Positions 8,980 to 18,920 of a DNA stretch of 64,000 bases are shown in pieces (the stretch's first letter is position 1; every line of letters begins with the position of its first letter). This stretch comes from Glaciimonas immobilis (GTDB taxonomy: Bacteria > Pseudomonadota > Gammaproteobacteria > Burkholderiales > Burkholderiaceae_D), in contig NZ_JAAOZT010000009.1 in NCBI RefSeq assembly GCF_011947285.1, forward strand, positions 455,369 through 519,368, given 5' to 3'. The translations under genes and the position numbers were made by a program. Under the pieces are notes generated by a model that was given only the letters and a program-made list of their open reading frames with translations, did no database searches and had not been told where the DNA came from.

Positions 8980-9842
8980 ACTTGTTTAAAATCTTTTCAA
9001 CATCTTCTCAAGAGCAAAACGAGAAATGCCAAATTAACGAATTGAAGGCTGGTGTTAAGCTGCCGTTCACAGTTTTTCCCCAGCCTTCTGCATTTTTCAA
9101 GCCAGGCAAAAGAACGTTCTACCACCCACCGCTGAGGCATCACCGCAAAGGTATGAAGCGCACTGCGTTTTGCAACACTGACAGAGGCTCCCACTATTTC
9201 GCATACGGCATCGGCAAAAGGCTGTCCGGTATACCCACCATCGGCCATTATATTAACGACTTTGGAGAGTGTTTTTTTGTGCCGTGTCAGCGCTTCCACA
9301 GCGCCTTTTCTATCCGTGACATCGGCCGTCGTCACCGAAATCGCATGCGGTAAGCCCTGTGTATCCACGGCAATATGGCGCTGGATACCAGATACTTTTT
9401 TACCCGCGTCATATCCTTTGTACTTTGCCGTATCCGTATTTTTTACGCTCTGCGCATCAACGATGAAGAACGTGGTCAACGCGCTCCGTCCATTGCTGGT
9501 GCGGACCGCGCCAGCCACATTTTTTAAAAGCCTGCTCAAGCAGACTTAGTCCATCCTCCGACGGCCTCTCTTTCCATAGCTGAAAGTAATAATAGACCGT
9601 GCTCTTCTTCGGAAAATCACTCGGAATCATGTCCCATTGACACCCACTTTTCAGCAGATACAGAATCGTGCAAAATACGTCGTCCACATCAATTTTCCCG
9701 GGCTTCGGGCGCTTACCCGCACTCAACAACAGCGGGGCTATTTATTCGAACATCTCTCGACTATATCGCTTGGGTATTTTTTTCGCATGCAGCCCAAAAA
9801 CACAATTACTTCTACATTGGCAAAAAATTTTAAACAGGCTCT
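8980..9842 (-). mobile_element. Decayed IS5-family insertion sequence
   Basis: An element of about 860 bases bounded by imperfect inverted repeats: CTTGTTTAAAATCTTTTCAA at the left and the complement of TTTAAACAGGCTCTC at the right. It contains an IS5-family (IS427-like) transposase in pieces on the minus strand. It lies directly behind phnM and opens the accessory island that reaches to fmt. Confidence 0.8.
8997..9806 (-). pseudogene. IS5-family transposase, frameshifted
   Basis: The C-terminal 180 residues (8997-9539) carry the DDE residues: VDAQSVKNT, MADGGYTGQPFAD and VVERSFAWLEKCRRL. The N-terminal half (9457-9729) lies in another frame. A frame change between two overlapping ORFs is normal in this IS group, where programmed frameshifting is known. 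Here, however, the start is also broken: the expected MRKKYPSDI start near 9800 is followed by a one-base loss, and then a TAA replaces a glutamine codon before APLLLSAGK. The copy is therefore judged inactive. Confidence 0.8.
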
Positions 9843-9843
9843 C

Positions 9844-10325
9844 AGAAGGGATAAACCAACTTCTGGATGGAAACAAAAAAATGAGCGGTATGGAAAATGC
9901 GAAAAGTCATTTTTGGAAGAGAACCAAGTAATGAGGCTGTAATCATCCAGACTCATGATTATTTTAATTAATTCGAGACAGAATACCGTGATACGTTAGA
10001 TGAACCGTACGATTAACTAATGTCGGATAATTAGCCATAATTATAGTAAACATAATACCGAGTATATTATCAATATCCAATATAGCAAAGATCTGCATGC
10101 AGTTATGGATGAATTCCCATTTTACAGAAAAGCTCCGATTAAGATGGGTCATTTGCATTAATGGGAGACTAATCGAAAAAACGTAAGTAAAAGGCGCTCG
10201 AAAAATTTCGTTTTCTCTATTGGGTGTCCGATCCAGATAAAATATACAGCGATGCCGCTTTTTTGATAGCAAAAATCGATATTATTGGTATAGTTTTTAT
10301 TTTTAAGAAATAATTCTGAAAATAT
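9844..10325. other. AT-rich gap between the IS remnant and the glycosyltransferase gene
   Basis: About 480 AT-rich bases with short unconvincing ORFs on both strands. It probably contains the promoter of the downstream glycosyltransferase; no clear promoter or operator was identified. Confidence 0.5.
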
Positions 10326-12029
10326 ATGCGATTCCCTTTACCGTGCCATCAATTGACTCAATCTTATCCACTCAGAGGTAATAATAGAGATACACATGTA
10401 ATGCGTGGAGACAAAAAATTTATACACAATATACATGCAGTACATAGCTTCCCTACGCTCTTTTCAAAAACCAGCATGATTCGGTCTCCCTCAGTACAAC
10501 AGTCCAGGAATACTGAAACTGGCACACTGGTAACAGCAATTCTGTCGGTTGAACCAATGACGTCTGCGACGCAGGCTCCCGAAGAAAAAATTTCAAGCGA
10601 TTTTGGTCACCCCAGTACCCCTTTACTAAAGTTTAACAATAACAGAGCAAAACTCTCTGCACACCATGAAAAAACTTTTGTTGCATTCAAAGATATTCCT
10701 GACAGCTTAACAATTACCGTAGAGAACGACTTAACTCCGCGTGATAAATATGATGAAGCCACTCTTACTCCGGAGAGTTGTGATACAGGTAAAGCGAGTT
10801 ACGTCAATGTTAACGATCAAACTATTTATAAAAGCATACAGGGAGACGGGATTATATTGCAGCCTTTGCTAGAGCCATATTCAAAAAATATTCCTATGGA
10901 TGGCATTGTTTTTAGACACAATTTTAAGACCGCAGTCACTATAGGAGATAGAACTTCTCTGGTGAAGTATGATGCTGCTCTTGGAGCCTGGAGAAAATAT
11001 AATGGCTGGAATGATCAGTTAAAAAACCCTGTATGGTTGATTTCAACATCTCCGGCAAAATGGGAAACTGGATCGGTAGATCAATACAAGAAAATAGCAA
11101 CAACGCTACCAGTTGCTGTGGAAATTAAGGCAGTTGAGATGCCACGCATACCAAAACTCCCAGATAATATTCAACCAATACCTAAAACAATCCATTATGT
11201 TTGGGTAGGAGATGAAGCACTGCCAGAAAAGATGGTAGAAAACATAAAAAAAAATCGGAGCAATAGTCATGGTTTTCAATCGATCATACATGTCGATGCT
11301 ATCCAAAAAAATGTATTAACAGAAATTCAGAAACAATTTGAAGGGTCTGGTATAACAATATCTGATCTTAATGATGAGAAATTTTTTAAGAATTTCCTGC
11401 CAACCGAAAATAGTGGACTCTATACTCACGCTAAAAAAGTTAAAAGGTATGTTAATTCAGCCGACTATATGCGCTGGCGATTGATTAATGAATATGGTGG
11501 AATTTATATGGATGTAGACGACGCATTCAAACAGTCCATAGAAAACATTGATATTTTTGCAGCACATGGTGATGTTTTATTAGGACCAGTGGTAGTAAAC
11601 TACAATGTTGGATTTGAAGGCTATAACTCTAGTATTTTTGCTAGTCTGGCAAATAATCCGGTAGTGATTAAAATATTAGAAAAAATGACCAATATTTATA
11701 ATGCCGACAGATCATTTTATGATAAAGCGCGCCCGGTTCTCATCAGAAACGCATTGGGCAATGTTATTGTAGGTTCGGAAGAAGAAATGCGCGTTTATGC
11801 TAGGCAGGTTTTTGAACGTACTGGCCCTGGAATGTGTAATGACGTCCTAAAAAAATATCGGCCAGACTATTATGATTTATTTGATAGGTATCAATATTCA
11901 GGTTTGTCAGTTCATATTGTCAATTGCCCATATGACAATAAAATGCGGGAAGTTTTAGATCATTACCTTCCATTTTTCGAAAAAGTGCCGGTTGAGATTG
12001 GCCATGCTAATTCATGGGAGGTCAATTGA
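10326..12029 (+). CDS. DXD-motif glycosyltransferase, possible secreted effector
   Basis: A 567-residue protein, strongly AT-rich compared with its neighbours. The C-terminal half (about 285-540) is a glycosyltransferase of the sugar-binding DXD family, related to the catalytic domains of large clostridial toxins: PKTIHYVWVGDEALPEKM, then YMRWRLINEYGGIYMDVDDAF with the DXD near residue 396. The N-terminal ~280 residues are polar, without signal peptide or recognised domain. A segment around residue 215 (YDAALGAWRKYN) resembles short motifs of Pseudomonas-type toxin/effector proteins. Flanking IS remnants suggest transfer. An alternative start is ATG 10401. The family is firm; the role as a host- or competitor-directed effector is inference. 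Confidence 0.75.
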   Translation: MRFPLPCHQLTQSYPLRGNNRDTHVMRGDKKFIHNIHAVHSFPTLFSKTSMIRSPSVQQSRNTETGTLVTAILSVEPMTSATQAPEEKISSDFGHPSTPLLKFNNNRAKLSAHHEKTFVAFKDIPDSLTITVENDLTPRDKYDEATLTPESCDTGKASYVNVNDQTIYKSIQGDGIILQPLLEPYSKNIPMDGIVFRHNFKTAVTIGDRTSLVKYDAALGAWRKYNGWNDQLKNPVWLISTSPAKWETGSVDQYKKIATTLPVAVEIKAVEMPRIPKLPDNIQPIPKTIHYVWVGDEALPEKMVENIKKNRSNSHGFQSIIHVDAIQKNVLTEIQKQFEGSGITISDLNDEKFFKNFLPTENSGLYTHAKKVKRYVNSADYMRWRLINEYGGIYMDVDDAFKQSIENIDIFAAHGDVLLGPVVVNYNVGFEGYNSSIFASLANNPVVIKILEKMTNIYNADRSFYDKARPVLIRNALGNVIVGSEEEMRVYARQVFERTGPGMCNDVLKKYRPDYYDLFDRYQYSGLSVHIVNCPYDNKMREVLDHYLPFFEKVPVEIGHANSWEVN

Positions 12030-12161
12030 CAGAGGCGAGAATAGTTCATCCTGGATGATTAATGACTTCACGCATCCGAACACAGCGCCAAAGCTTACTT
12101 TAAAGTGTCGTAAATAGTCGGCCTTTATGTGGACGTCTCCCGGAAAGCAAGACATAACAGC

Positions 12162-12260
12162 GTGAAGTTTCAGCGAAGGTTGCAGTTTTATATACGGCCT
12201 GTCTTCGCAGGCTTTTCCCTGCTGGCCCTGATGGTATTCGCGGGCGGGGTTCTTATTTGA
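12162..12260 (+). pseudogene. Possible N-terminal remnant of a membrane-anchored protein
   Basis: A 32-residue frame starting at GTG reads as a basic segment plus one hydrophobic helix (YIRPVFAGFSLLALMVFAGG) and then stops. It resembles the membrane anchor of NapC/NirT-type cytochromes, and the following bases, read with frame changes, are vaguely consistent. Without the haem motifs this stays a guess. The rest of 12030-12328 holds nothing recognisable. Confidence 0.25.
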
Positions 12261-12328
12261 ATAGCGGGCTTGATGCCCTGGCCGACTAGCAGAATTTTCC
12301 TACCCGGGTGTGACCTGTTGACCCGTCA

Positions 12329-12998
12329 CTATGTGTCAAGACGCGTTTGGTTATATGCGCGTTTAACGAACAAAACAGGCTTTTTGTTGTGCCATTCTTT
12401 AAGTGCCTGAATTGGTGTTTAATGTTTTAAAGCACGCTGAGGAATGTTGTGATTATAAATTCTGAGATGGTTTTGCAGTGTTGATTCGAGCTCGGCTGCA
12501 GAGTTGAAACGGGTCTGATTGTCAATCTCGCTAATGCGCCCATTGAAGCGCTCGACCATGCCATTCGTTTGTGGATGACGGGTTTAATCAAGCGATGTTC
12601 AATCTCAAATTGCGTGCAAAGACGATCAAATAAATGCTTGCTACTAGTTTCTTTTTTCTTAGTGGTGAAGCGATCCGTAAATTGGCTGCCGTTGTCGGTG
12701 AGAAGCTTAGTGATTTTAACGGGGCAGGCTTTTTTACTTTGATGAGAAAGTCGGTGTTGCTGTTTTCAGTTTGATCAGCATAGATTTCCATGTAGACCCA
12801 ACGCGTTGCACGGTCAATGGCGACAAATAAATAACGTCGTGACGTTTTATCTGTCATTTGCGGTAAGTACTTGATGTCTATGTGTAAAGCCTGGTTATAG
12901 TCTTTAAACGTTTCTTTTTGGTTGGTTCTTCTTCCGTTTGTGCAACCAGATCACGTAAATTGGAAACGCCATGGCGACGTCGGTTAAAAGCTTCAGCT
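12329..12998 (-). pseudogene. IS481-type transposase remnant, truncated and frameshifted
   Basis: Read on the minus strand, this begins with a helix-turn-helix-like NRRRHGVSNLRDLVAQTEE, passes through YLFVAIDRATRWVYMEIYAD with the first catalytic Asp of the rve integrase core, and ends MVERFNGRISEIDNQTRF followed by NHNIPQRALKH. There are several frameshifts and an in-frame stop near the C-terminus (TAA in place of a sense codon before TPIQAL). The N-terminal part is missing: the element is cut off exactly at the 3' end of fmt. It is certainly non-functional. Confidence 0.8.
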
Positions 12999-13959
12999 AA
13001 TCAAACTGCCCCTCAGCCATCGGAAACGCACGTAAAAATTCTGAAGCCGGTAGGCGCTTGCCGTTTGGCTTTTGTAATATAGTCAGTCGTAAAGCGCCTA
13101 GGCCACACGCTACCACTACGCCGTTTTGCGCATCTGCGCTGATGATCCGACCGGCGCTGTAGTTGCCGTTCACCGCATCATGCGTGGCCACCTCTGCGCC
13201 CCAGATTTTTAACGTTACGCCACCTAATGTCGCAGATGCGCCCGGGAACGGATTAAATGCGCGGATTTTTCTGCCTAGTGCTGTGGCGCTTAAGTGAAAA
13301 TCCAGCGCCGCTTCGTCCTTGGTAATTTTAGCCGCGTAGGTCACGCCCAGTTCCGGTTGCGGGGTCGCGGGCAACGCATCGCGTGCTAATTTCTCTAACG
13401 CATCGACGATCATGCGCGCGCCAAGTGCTGCTAACTTGTCGTGCAGGGTGCCAGTCGTGTCCTCATCGTCAATCGTTATACGTTCAAGTAGCATCATTGG
13501 ACCTGTATCCAAGCCTTGTTCCATCTGCATAATGGTGACGCCGGTTTCTGTGTCACCCGCTTCAATGGCGCGATGTATCGGCGCTGCACCGCGCCAGCGT
13601 GGCAAAATTGAGCCATGAATATTGATGCAGCCGCGGGTTGGGATTGTCAGAACGCTAAGGGGCAATATTAAACCATAAGCGGCCACCACCATGACGTCGT
13701 GCGGAGTCGATTGCAACAGCGCATGCGCTTCATGCGCGATGTTGGGGTATTTTCCATCGAGTCTTAACGAGACTGGCTGGGCCACCGGGATGTCGTGGGC
13801 GAGGGCAAATTGCTTCACGGCTGACGCATGCAGCTGCATACCGCGACCCGCAGGGCGGTCGGGCTGGGTCAGTACCAGCTTTATCTCGTGACCCGCATCG
13901 TGAAGCGCTGTGAGCGCTACGGCGGCAAATTCGGGTGTTCCGGCAAAGATTATTTTCAT
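12997..13959 (-). CDS. fmt: Methionyl-tRNA formyltransferase
   Basis: A 320-residue Fmt, which formylates initiator Met-tRNA using 10-formyltetrahydrofolate. The N-terminal [16 protein letters not shown], the active-site block [23 protein letters not shown] and the [18 protein letters not shown] segment are intact, followed by the C-terminal OB-like domain ([14 protein letters not shown]). The stop codon touches the IS481 remnant, so the insertion landed at or immediately beyond the end of the gene without harming it. It is paired with def upstream on the same strand, but with an unusually long 384-base gap. Confidence 0.96.
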   Translation of the reverse strand: MKIIFAGTPEFAAVALTALHDAGHEIKLVLTQPDRPAGRGMQLHASAVKQFALAHDIPVAQPVSLRLDGKYPNIAHEAHALLQSTPHDVMVVAAYGLILPLSVLTIPTRGCINIHGSILPRWRGAAPIHRAIEAGDTETGVTIMQMEQGLDTGPMMLLERITIDDEDTTGTLHDKLAALGARMIVDALEKLARDALPATPQPELGVTYAAKITKDEAALDFHLSATALGRKIRAFNPFPGASATLGGVTLKIWGAEVATHDAVNGNYSAGRIISADAQNGVVVACGLGALRLTILQKPNGKRLPASEFLRAFPMAEGQFD

Positions 13960-14343
13960 GGCGGGATTTTATTACGGATGCGCTAGTTTCTGTGCCATTG
14001 GCGATAAACGTTTTCCGACTGCCACGTTACGTTTACCTTTTAAGAGAGGAGCGGAACTCACCATCGGCAGAAAATGATTTTTTAACAATTCAACGTTATC
14101 AAAAACAGCATCAAATTGGATTGAATTGCCTGCCCGGAAACACAGGCCATTAAATGTTTAAGCGGCTACGGTTCAGGCAGTACCAAAAAATCCAAATGGC
14201 TGCGGTAAATGCCACCACATTGGGTTAGCAAGCGACCAATCAAGCGACTAAGGTTGACCAATGGTGGCAACGGGTGACCATTTGTGGCAGATGGTGGCAA
14301 ATTAACGACAGTCAATGCTTAAGTAATTACCCTAACTTTTCTG
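13960..14343. other. Gap between def and fmt
   Basis: 384 bases with no convincing gene. It holds short GTGGCAA-containing direct repeats around 14260-14300 (GACCAATGGTGGCAA, then GATGGTGGCAAATTA). In many relatives def and fmt are adjacent, so this could be a small insertion or decayed sequence. Confidence 0.5.
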
Positions 14344-14874
14344 TTACCGATTGGCGTATTGCTTGTCTTTTTTCAACTCACGCTCTTCCTTCAGCATCTT
14401 CGCTTTGATACGGTTCCTCTTCAGCGGTGACAGGTATTCGACAAACATTTTGCCTTTAAGATGGTCCATTTCGTGCTGAATACAAACTGCGAGCAGTCCC
14501 TCTGCATCAAGTTCAAATGGTTTGCCATCGGCATCCAGGGCGCGTACTCTGATGCGGGCTGGACGTTCAACGCCGTCATAGACACCGGGAACCGATAGGC
14601 AGCCCTCGTCATAAGTCTGCCGCTCTTCGCTGGACCAGAGGATTTCCGGGTTTATAAAAACGAGTAAATCGCGTCCGGTGTCTGAGGTATCAATGACGAT
14701 CAGTTGCTCATGGACATCGACTTGCGACGCGGCCAGGCCGACGCCGGGTGCTTCATACATGGTTTCTGCCATGTCGGCGATTAATCGTTTCAGACGGGCG
14801 TCAAAAACGGTGACCGGACGGGCAATTTTATGCAGGCGGGAGTCAGGGTAACGCAGAATATTTAGTAAAGACAT
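14344..14874 (-). CDS. def: Peptide deformylase
   Basis: A 176-residue metal-dependent deformylase that removes the formyl group from nascent proteins, reversing the effect of the fmt product. All three family motifs are present: [10 protein letters not shown] (motif 1), EGCLSVPGV (motif 2, metal-binding Cys) and [12 protein letters not shown] (motif 3, HExxH). The length is usual. The N-terminal [18 protein letters not shown] is typical. It lies upstream of fmt on the same strand. Confidence 0.96.
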   Translation of the reverse strand: MSLLNILRYPDSRLHKIARPVTVFDARLKRLIADMAETMYEAPGVGLAASQVDVHEQLIVIDTSDTGRDLLVFINPEILWSSEERQTYDEGCLSVPGVYDGVERPARIRVRALDADGKPFELDAEGLLAVCIQHEMDHLKGKMFVEYLSPLKRNRIKAKMLKEERELKKDKQYANR

Positions 14875-15409
14875 ACTGTTTTGGACGGCAAAGTTTTAAA
14901 AAATGATTAGAGAGGTAGTAAAAAGGCAATTTCATAATATTTCAAAAATATTCTGAAATAGGTTTGACGCCTTTTTAATGTGGATGTTGGTTTAGTAAAT
15001 CATTTTGACGTACCTCACCGCTATCTGGCACTTATTTTGCTACTGCTTCGCTGTTATTGCGCTGTTTTTCCGCTCTTGCTTGTTGACTTGCTAATTTCAA
15101 CATTTTTAGGCAAAATTTGATGCGATTTGGCAACTATTTTGCAGGTCTTTCGCACTATGTTTGCAATGTAGTTTGCTTCGCTCTCGACGATTATGCGCGT
15201 CCGAAGCATTATATTATGCGCCAAAGCAACGGCTGTCACATTGAAATTAAAGTTGTAATAACTTTAGTTGCCAGCGAGATCTTCGTAACCGCGTTATGGA
15301 ATCGGCCTGCCCGTACCAACAACGCAGATCGGCGCTTTGTTCGTTCGGGATGGAAAAGCGATTCGCGCCAGCGCATATTTAATTCATCGCACCACCCATT
15401 GGGACCAAT
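14875..15409. other. Divergent intergenic region between def and the LysM gene
   Basis: 535 bases without a supported gene, presumably with the promoters of def (minus) and the LysM gene (plus). An inverted repeat, TATTTCA - 9 bases - TGAAATA, lies at 14938-14960, 64 bases upstream of def, and could be a regulatory site. Confidence 0.4.
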
Positions 15410-16486
15410 ATGAAAAATTTTAGCACAGCTGCAGTCCTTCTCGCTTTTGTAGCAGGCATGGGCGTCTTGCCTGGCGCTTATGCGCAGACTACAGCTTCGG
15501 GCCGCTGTGCATTTTTGCCCAATGCCCCAGATCAGCATGCCGTGGTACGCGGCGATACGCTGTGGGGAATTTCTGCTCATTTTTTAAAAAATGCATGGTG
15601 CTGGCCGCAAGTGTGGGGAATGAACAAAGAACAAATTCGCAACCCGCATTGGATCTATCCGGGACAAATTGTCTACTTTGATCGGGCTGCGGGACGATTA
15701 CGCCTTGGTACGCCGACCGGCAGCGGCCCTTCCGGCACGATCAAATTGTCACCTCACGTCAGGGTCGAAGGGTTGGGTCTGGAAGCGATCTCCGCAATCC
15801 CCGCTGAGCAAATCGCACCCTTTCTTTCTCAGCCGTTAATCATAGAAGAAGATGGCTTACTGAACGCGCCACATATAGTTGCAGTTCAAGAAGGTCACAT
15901 TAATCTGGGACGCGACGATCTTGCGTTTGTGCGCGGCGATCTTAAGGGCGGGACGTCGTTTCAAGCCTTTCAAACCGGCAAACCATTGAAAGATCCGGTC
16001 ACCGGCAAGGTCATTGCTTACGAGGCGATATATGTCGGTTCCCTGAAGTTGGAACGCGCTGGTAAAACGGCCAATGAAGCGGATACGTTCCGCGTGGGCG
16101 AGGCTAAAGAAGAGCTGGGCGTCGGCGACCGTTTGGTCGTCTTGCCGCTGACACAGATTTTGAACTATGTACCGCATCCGCCAGACCACGATGTTAATGC
16201 GCGTATTGTCTCCGTGTACGGCGGCGTTGCAACTGCGGGGCAGAACCAGATCGTGACGGTTAATCAGGGGGCAGACGACAATCTGGAAGTCGGTAACGTG
16301 CTGGAACTATACCGGTTTGGCAAAACTATTCCTGATCCTCTGGATCAAAAAAAAGCAGTCAAACTACCGGATGAACACTACGGCACGCTATTTATTTTCC
16401 GCATATTCAAACATATTTCTTACGGGCTGATCATGCAGGTACGCGATACAGTGCAAGTCGGCGATATCGCCCGTTCGCCGGAGTAA
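15410..16486 (+). CDS. LysM peptidoglycan-binding domain protein
   Basis: A 358-residue exported protein. It has a signal peptide (hydrophobic AAVLLAFVAGMGVLPGAYAQ, cleavage after AYA), then a single LysM domain at about 48-100 (HAVVRGDTLWGISAHFL ... IYPGQIVYFD), expected to bind peptidoglycan in the periplasm. The remaining ~250 residues are conserved in Burkholderiales but have no assigned activity. It stands directly upstream of dprA, an arrangement common in this group. Its exact role is unknown. Confidence 0.88.
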   Translation: MKNFSTAAVLLAFVAGMGVLPGAYAQTTASGRCAFLPNAPDQHAVVRGDTLWGISAHFLKNAWCWPQVWGMNKEQIRNPHWIYPGQIVYFDRAAGRLRLGTPTGSGPSGTIKLSPHVRVEGLGLEAISAIPAEQIAPFLSQPLIIEEDGLLNAPHIVAVQEGHINLGRDDLAFVRGDLKGGTSFQAFQTGKPLKDPVTGKVIAYEAIYVGSLKLERAGKTANEADTFRVGEAKEELGVGDRLVVLPLTQILNYVPHPPDHDVNARIVSVYGGVATAGQNQIVTVNQGADDNLEVGNVLELYRFGKTIPDPLDQKKAVKLPDEHYGTLFIFRIFKHISYGLIMQVRDTVQVGDIARSPE

Positions 16487-16578
16487 CCCTGCTCAGTGAA
16501 ACAAATCACCACTCTTACATCAATTCCTTTCCAGCGGTTAAAGCGGCGCTTAAACCTGACACAGGATCCACTGCAGTT

Positions 16579-17841
16579 ATGGTGACGATGGCAACCTCCG
16601 GCCAGTCAGGGCTGGCTCAGAGCAATGCGCCCGCGTCGCCCTCCGATCTTGCAGACTGGCTCAGGTTGGAGCAAACCGACGGAGTAGGCTCAAGCACCGG
16701 GCGGCGTTTGTTAGCGGCCTTCGGCCTTCCTGCGAACATTTTTGCCAGTTCGTTCACGGTTTTACAAAGCGTGGTGTCGCACAAGATTGCGTTGGCATTG
16801 CTCGCTCCGCTGTCGGATGTGGCCAAACAGCGCATTGAGTCTGCATTGATCTGGGCGCAGCAAAAAGGTAATTGCATCCTGACGCTTGCCGATAACGGCT
16901 ATCCCGCAACGCTACTGAATATTGCCGATCCGCCGCTCATCCTGTACGTAAAAGGCCGCATGGAATTGCTGGCGCGGGCTTCTATAGCGGTCGTGGGCAG
17001 CCGCAATGCGACGGCGCAAGGAATCGCTAACGCGGAACGTTTTTCGGAAACGCTGAGCCAGTGTGGTCTGACGATAGTCTCTGGTCTGGCGCTAGGGATT
17101 GACAGCGCGGCCCATCACGGTGCGCTGCGCAATATGGCCAACAACCCGGATGGCGGCAGCACGGTTGCGGTGATCGGGACCGGCGCGGATATTGTCTATC
17201 CCGCGCGAAACCGCAGTCTGGCGCACCAGATCGCTGAGATCGGATGCATTGTTAGTGAGTACTCACTTGGTGTTTCTGGCATTGCCGCCAATTTTCCACG
17301 CCGTAATCGCATCATTTCCGGCTTGTCCTCCGGGGTGTTGGTGGTAGAGGCTGCAGCCCAGTCAGGATCGTTAATCACGGCCCGGATGGCAGCGGAGCAG
17401 GGGCGTGACGTGTTTGCAATTCCCGGCTCGATTCATTCGCCCCTATCCAAAGGTTGTCATCAACTACTCAAGCAAGGAGCAAAACTGGTCGAGTCGGCGC
17501 AAGACATACTGGAAGAAATCGCCGCTTACAGTGTTTCAGTGGGCGCGTCACGGGCACCCCGGCAGGTATCGTTTCTCAGCGCGCCGGATGCCACCAGCGT
17601 CAGAGCGACCGCCACCCAACTTAATGTCGCCGGTACGCCATCGATTTCCTCTTCAACCGCGGAAAGTGAGGGGGAGGACGATCCACTCATGGCGGCACTA
17701 GGATTCGATCCCGCCAGTCTGGACCTGCTGGCGGCCCGTTGCGGGCTTGATGTTGCCATTTTGAATGCCCGGCTATTGACGTTGGAACTAGAAGGCCGTG
17801 TTGAGATGCTGCCTGGTGGGATTTATCGACGCATAGGATAG
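16579..17841 (+). CDS. dprA: DNA-processing protein DprA
   Basis: A 420-residue DprA (Smf), which protects incoming single-stranded DNA in natural transformation and loads RecA. The central Rossmann-like domain shows SIAVVGSRNATAQG, GLALGIDSAAHHGAL, FPRRNRIISGLSSGVLVVEA and GSLITARMAAEQGRDVFAIPG. A C-terminal winged-helix domain (DPLMAALGFDPASLDLLAARCG) follows a variable linker. An alternative ATG at 16588 would shorten it by three residues. It is followed by smg and topB, a conserved betaproteobacterial order. Confidence 0.95.
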   Translation: MVTMATSGQSGLAQSNAPASPSDLADWLRLEQTDGVGSSTGRRLLAAFGLPANIFASSFTVLQSVVSHKIALALLAPLSDVAKQRIESALIWAQQKGNCILTLADNGYPATLLNIADPPLILYVKGRMELLARASIAVVGSRNATAQGIANAERFSETLSQCGLTIVSGLALGIDSAAHHGALRNMANNPDGGSTVAVIGTGADIVYPARNRSLAHQIAEIGCIVSEYSLGVSGIAANFPRRNRIISGLSSGVLVVEAAAQSGSLITARMAAEQGRDVFAIPGSIHSPLSKGCHQLLKQGAKLVESAQDILEEIAAYSVSVGASRAPRQVSFLSAPDATSVRATATQLNVAGTPSISSSTAESEGEDDPLMAALGFDPASLDLLAARCGLDVAILNARLLTLELEGRVEMLPGGIYRRIG

Positions 17842-18099
17842 TGTAAGGTGGCGTGGCCATTGCGGTCGGCGCCCCTCTCCGTTCCGAAGTCGGCATGGCG
17901 AGTTCGACAGCTTTTGTTAAATCCTGCAATACTCCGACAGTCCCACCATATAATACATAAGGTTCACAACTGGCGTTCGAGTGTTGAAGTGTTATATCTT
18001 ATGCACTATTGTTATAATGTTTAATTTGCCACTATGCTTATTTTGTTTACGTACACTAAGCATCTTGTTTTAGTCCAATCATAGCGATACAGTAGAAAT

Positions 18100-18579
18100 A
18101 TGTTTGAAGTCCTCGTTTATCTTTATGAAACCTATTACCGTCCCGATGCCTGTCCGGAAACTGAGGCCTTGGTGAAGAAGCTGTCGGCAATCGGTTTTGA
18201 AGAGGATGAAATTTCCAAAGCGCTGGGCTGGTTGACAGATCTGAAGGAAACTAACCACATCTACGCCGGTCTGTATCCGCAGCAGACGGCGTTCTCGTTC
18301 GGTGTGCGGATTTACGCGCCGCAAGAGCTTGATGCGCTCGGTACTGCCGCGATTGGCTTTGTGCAATTTCTTGAGTCCGCCAAGATGCTTAATCCGGTAC
18401 AGCGTGAGATCGTCGTCGAGCGTGCGCTGGCCGCTGGCGAGTCGCCGGTATCGCTGGACAAGCTGAAAGTGATCGTCCTGATGGTGCTCTGGAGTCAAGG
18501 TAAAGAACCCGGCGGGTTGATGTTTGACGAATTATTTATTGACGACGACGAGGATCCGGAACCACGTCTCTTGCATTAA
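18100..18579 (+). CDS. smg: Smg / DUF494 family protein
   Basis: A 159-residue acidic protein of the Smg (DUF494) family, found next to dprA in many proteobacteria. It starts [20 protein letters not shown], typical of the family, and ends in an acidic [17 protein letters not shown] tail. No enzymatic activity is established. Position between dprA and topB is the strongest context clue. It is cytosolic, with no membrane segment. Confidence 0.92.
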   Translation: MFEVLVYLYETYYRPDACPETEALVKKLSAIGFEEDEISKALGWLTDLKETNHIYAGLYPQQTAFSFGVRIYAPQELDALGTAAIGFVQFLESAKMLNPVQREIVVERALAAGESPVSLDKLKVIVLMVLWSQGKEPGGLMFDELFIDDDEDPEPRLLH

Positions 18580-18920
18580 TATTGGCACCAAGCGCTACTT
18601 CGCTTTATAGTTGCGAGCACCGGCAACGATTACCCTACTTGCGATATTCCCGGTAACCCGCTTATCATTGGCCGCTTATCAGTCTCCTTTCGAATGCGCA
18701 GCAGGTTTGAAAGAAGCCTAATCACCGCCATGTACTATGCTGGCTGTTATAGTATGCAACAGTTGTCATATGGCAATGCACTGCTTTGTTTCGAAACCGC
18801 TATTTTTTTTGGACGCGTATCGAACCGAAGCTTGCGTTCCACTCATAGTTAACAAGCCTTTAGCTGAAAAATGCACTGACCCAGTAATCGGGAAAGCGCG
18901 CCACTTTCGAGAATATATTT
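18580..18920. other. Gap between smg and topB
   Basis: 341 bases with no supported gene or RNA. It presumably contains the topB promoter; nothing specific was recognised. Confidence 0.4.

Noticed and set aside
9964..10272. 102-codon minus-strand frame in the AT-rich gap
   Set aside because: Low-complexity hydrophobic sequence without homology cues or a ribosome-binding site.
18580..18920. Possible RNA gene between smg and topB
   Set aside because: No tRNA cloverleaf or known RNA consensus could be drawn from the sequence.
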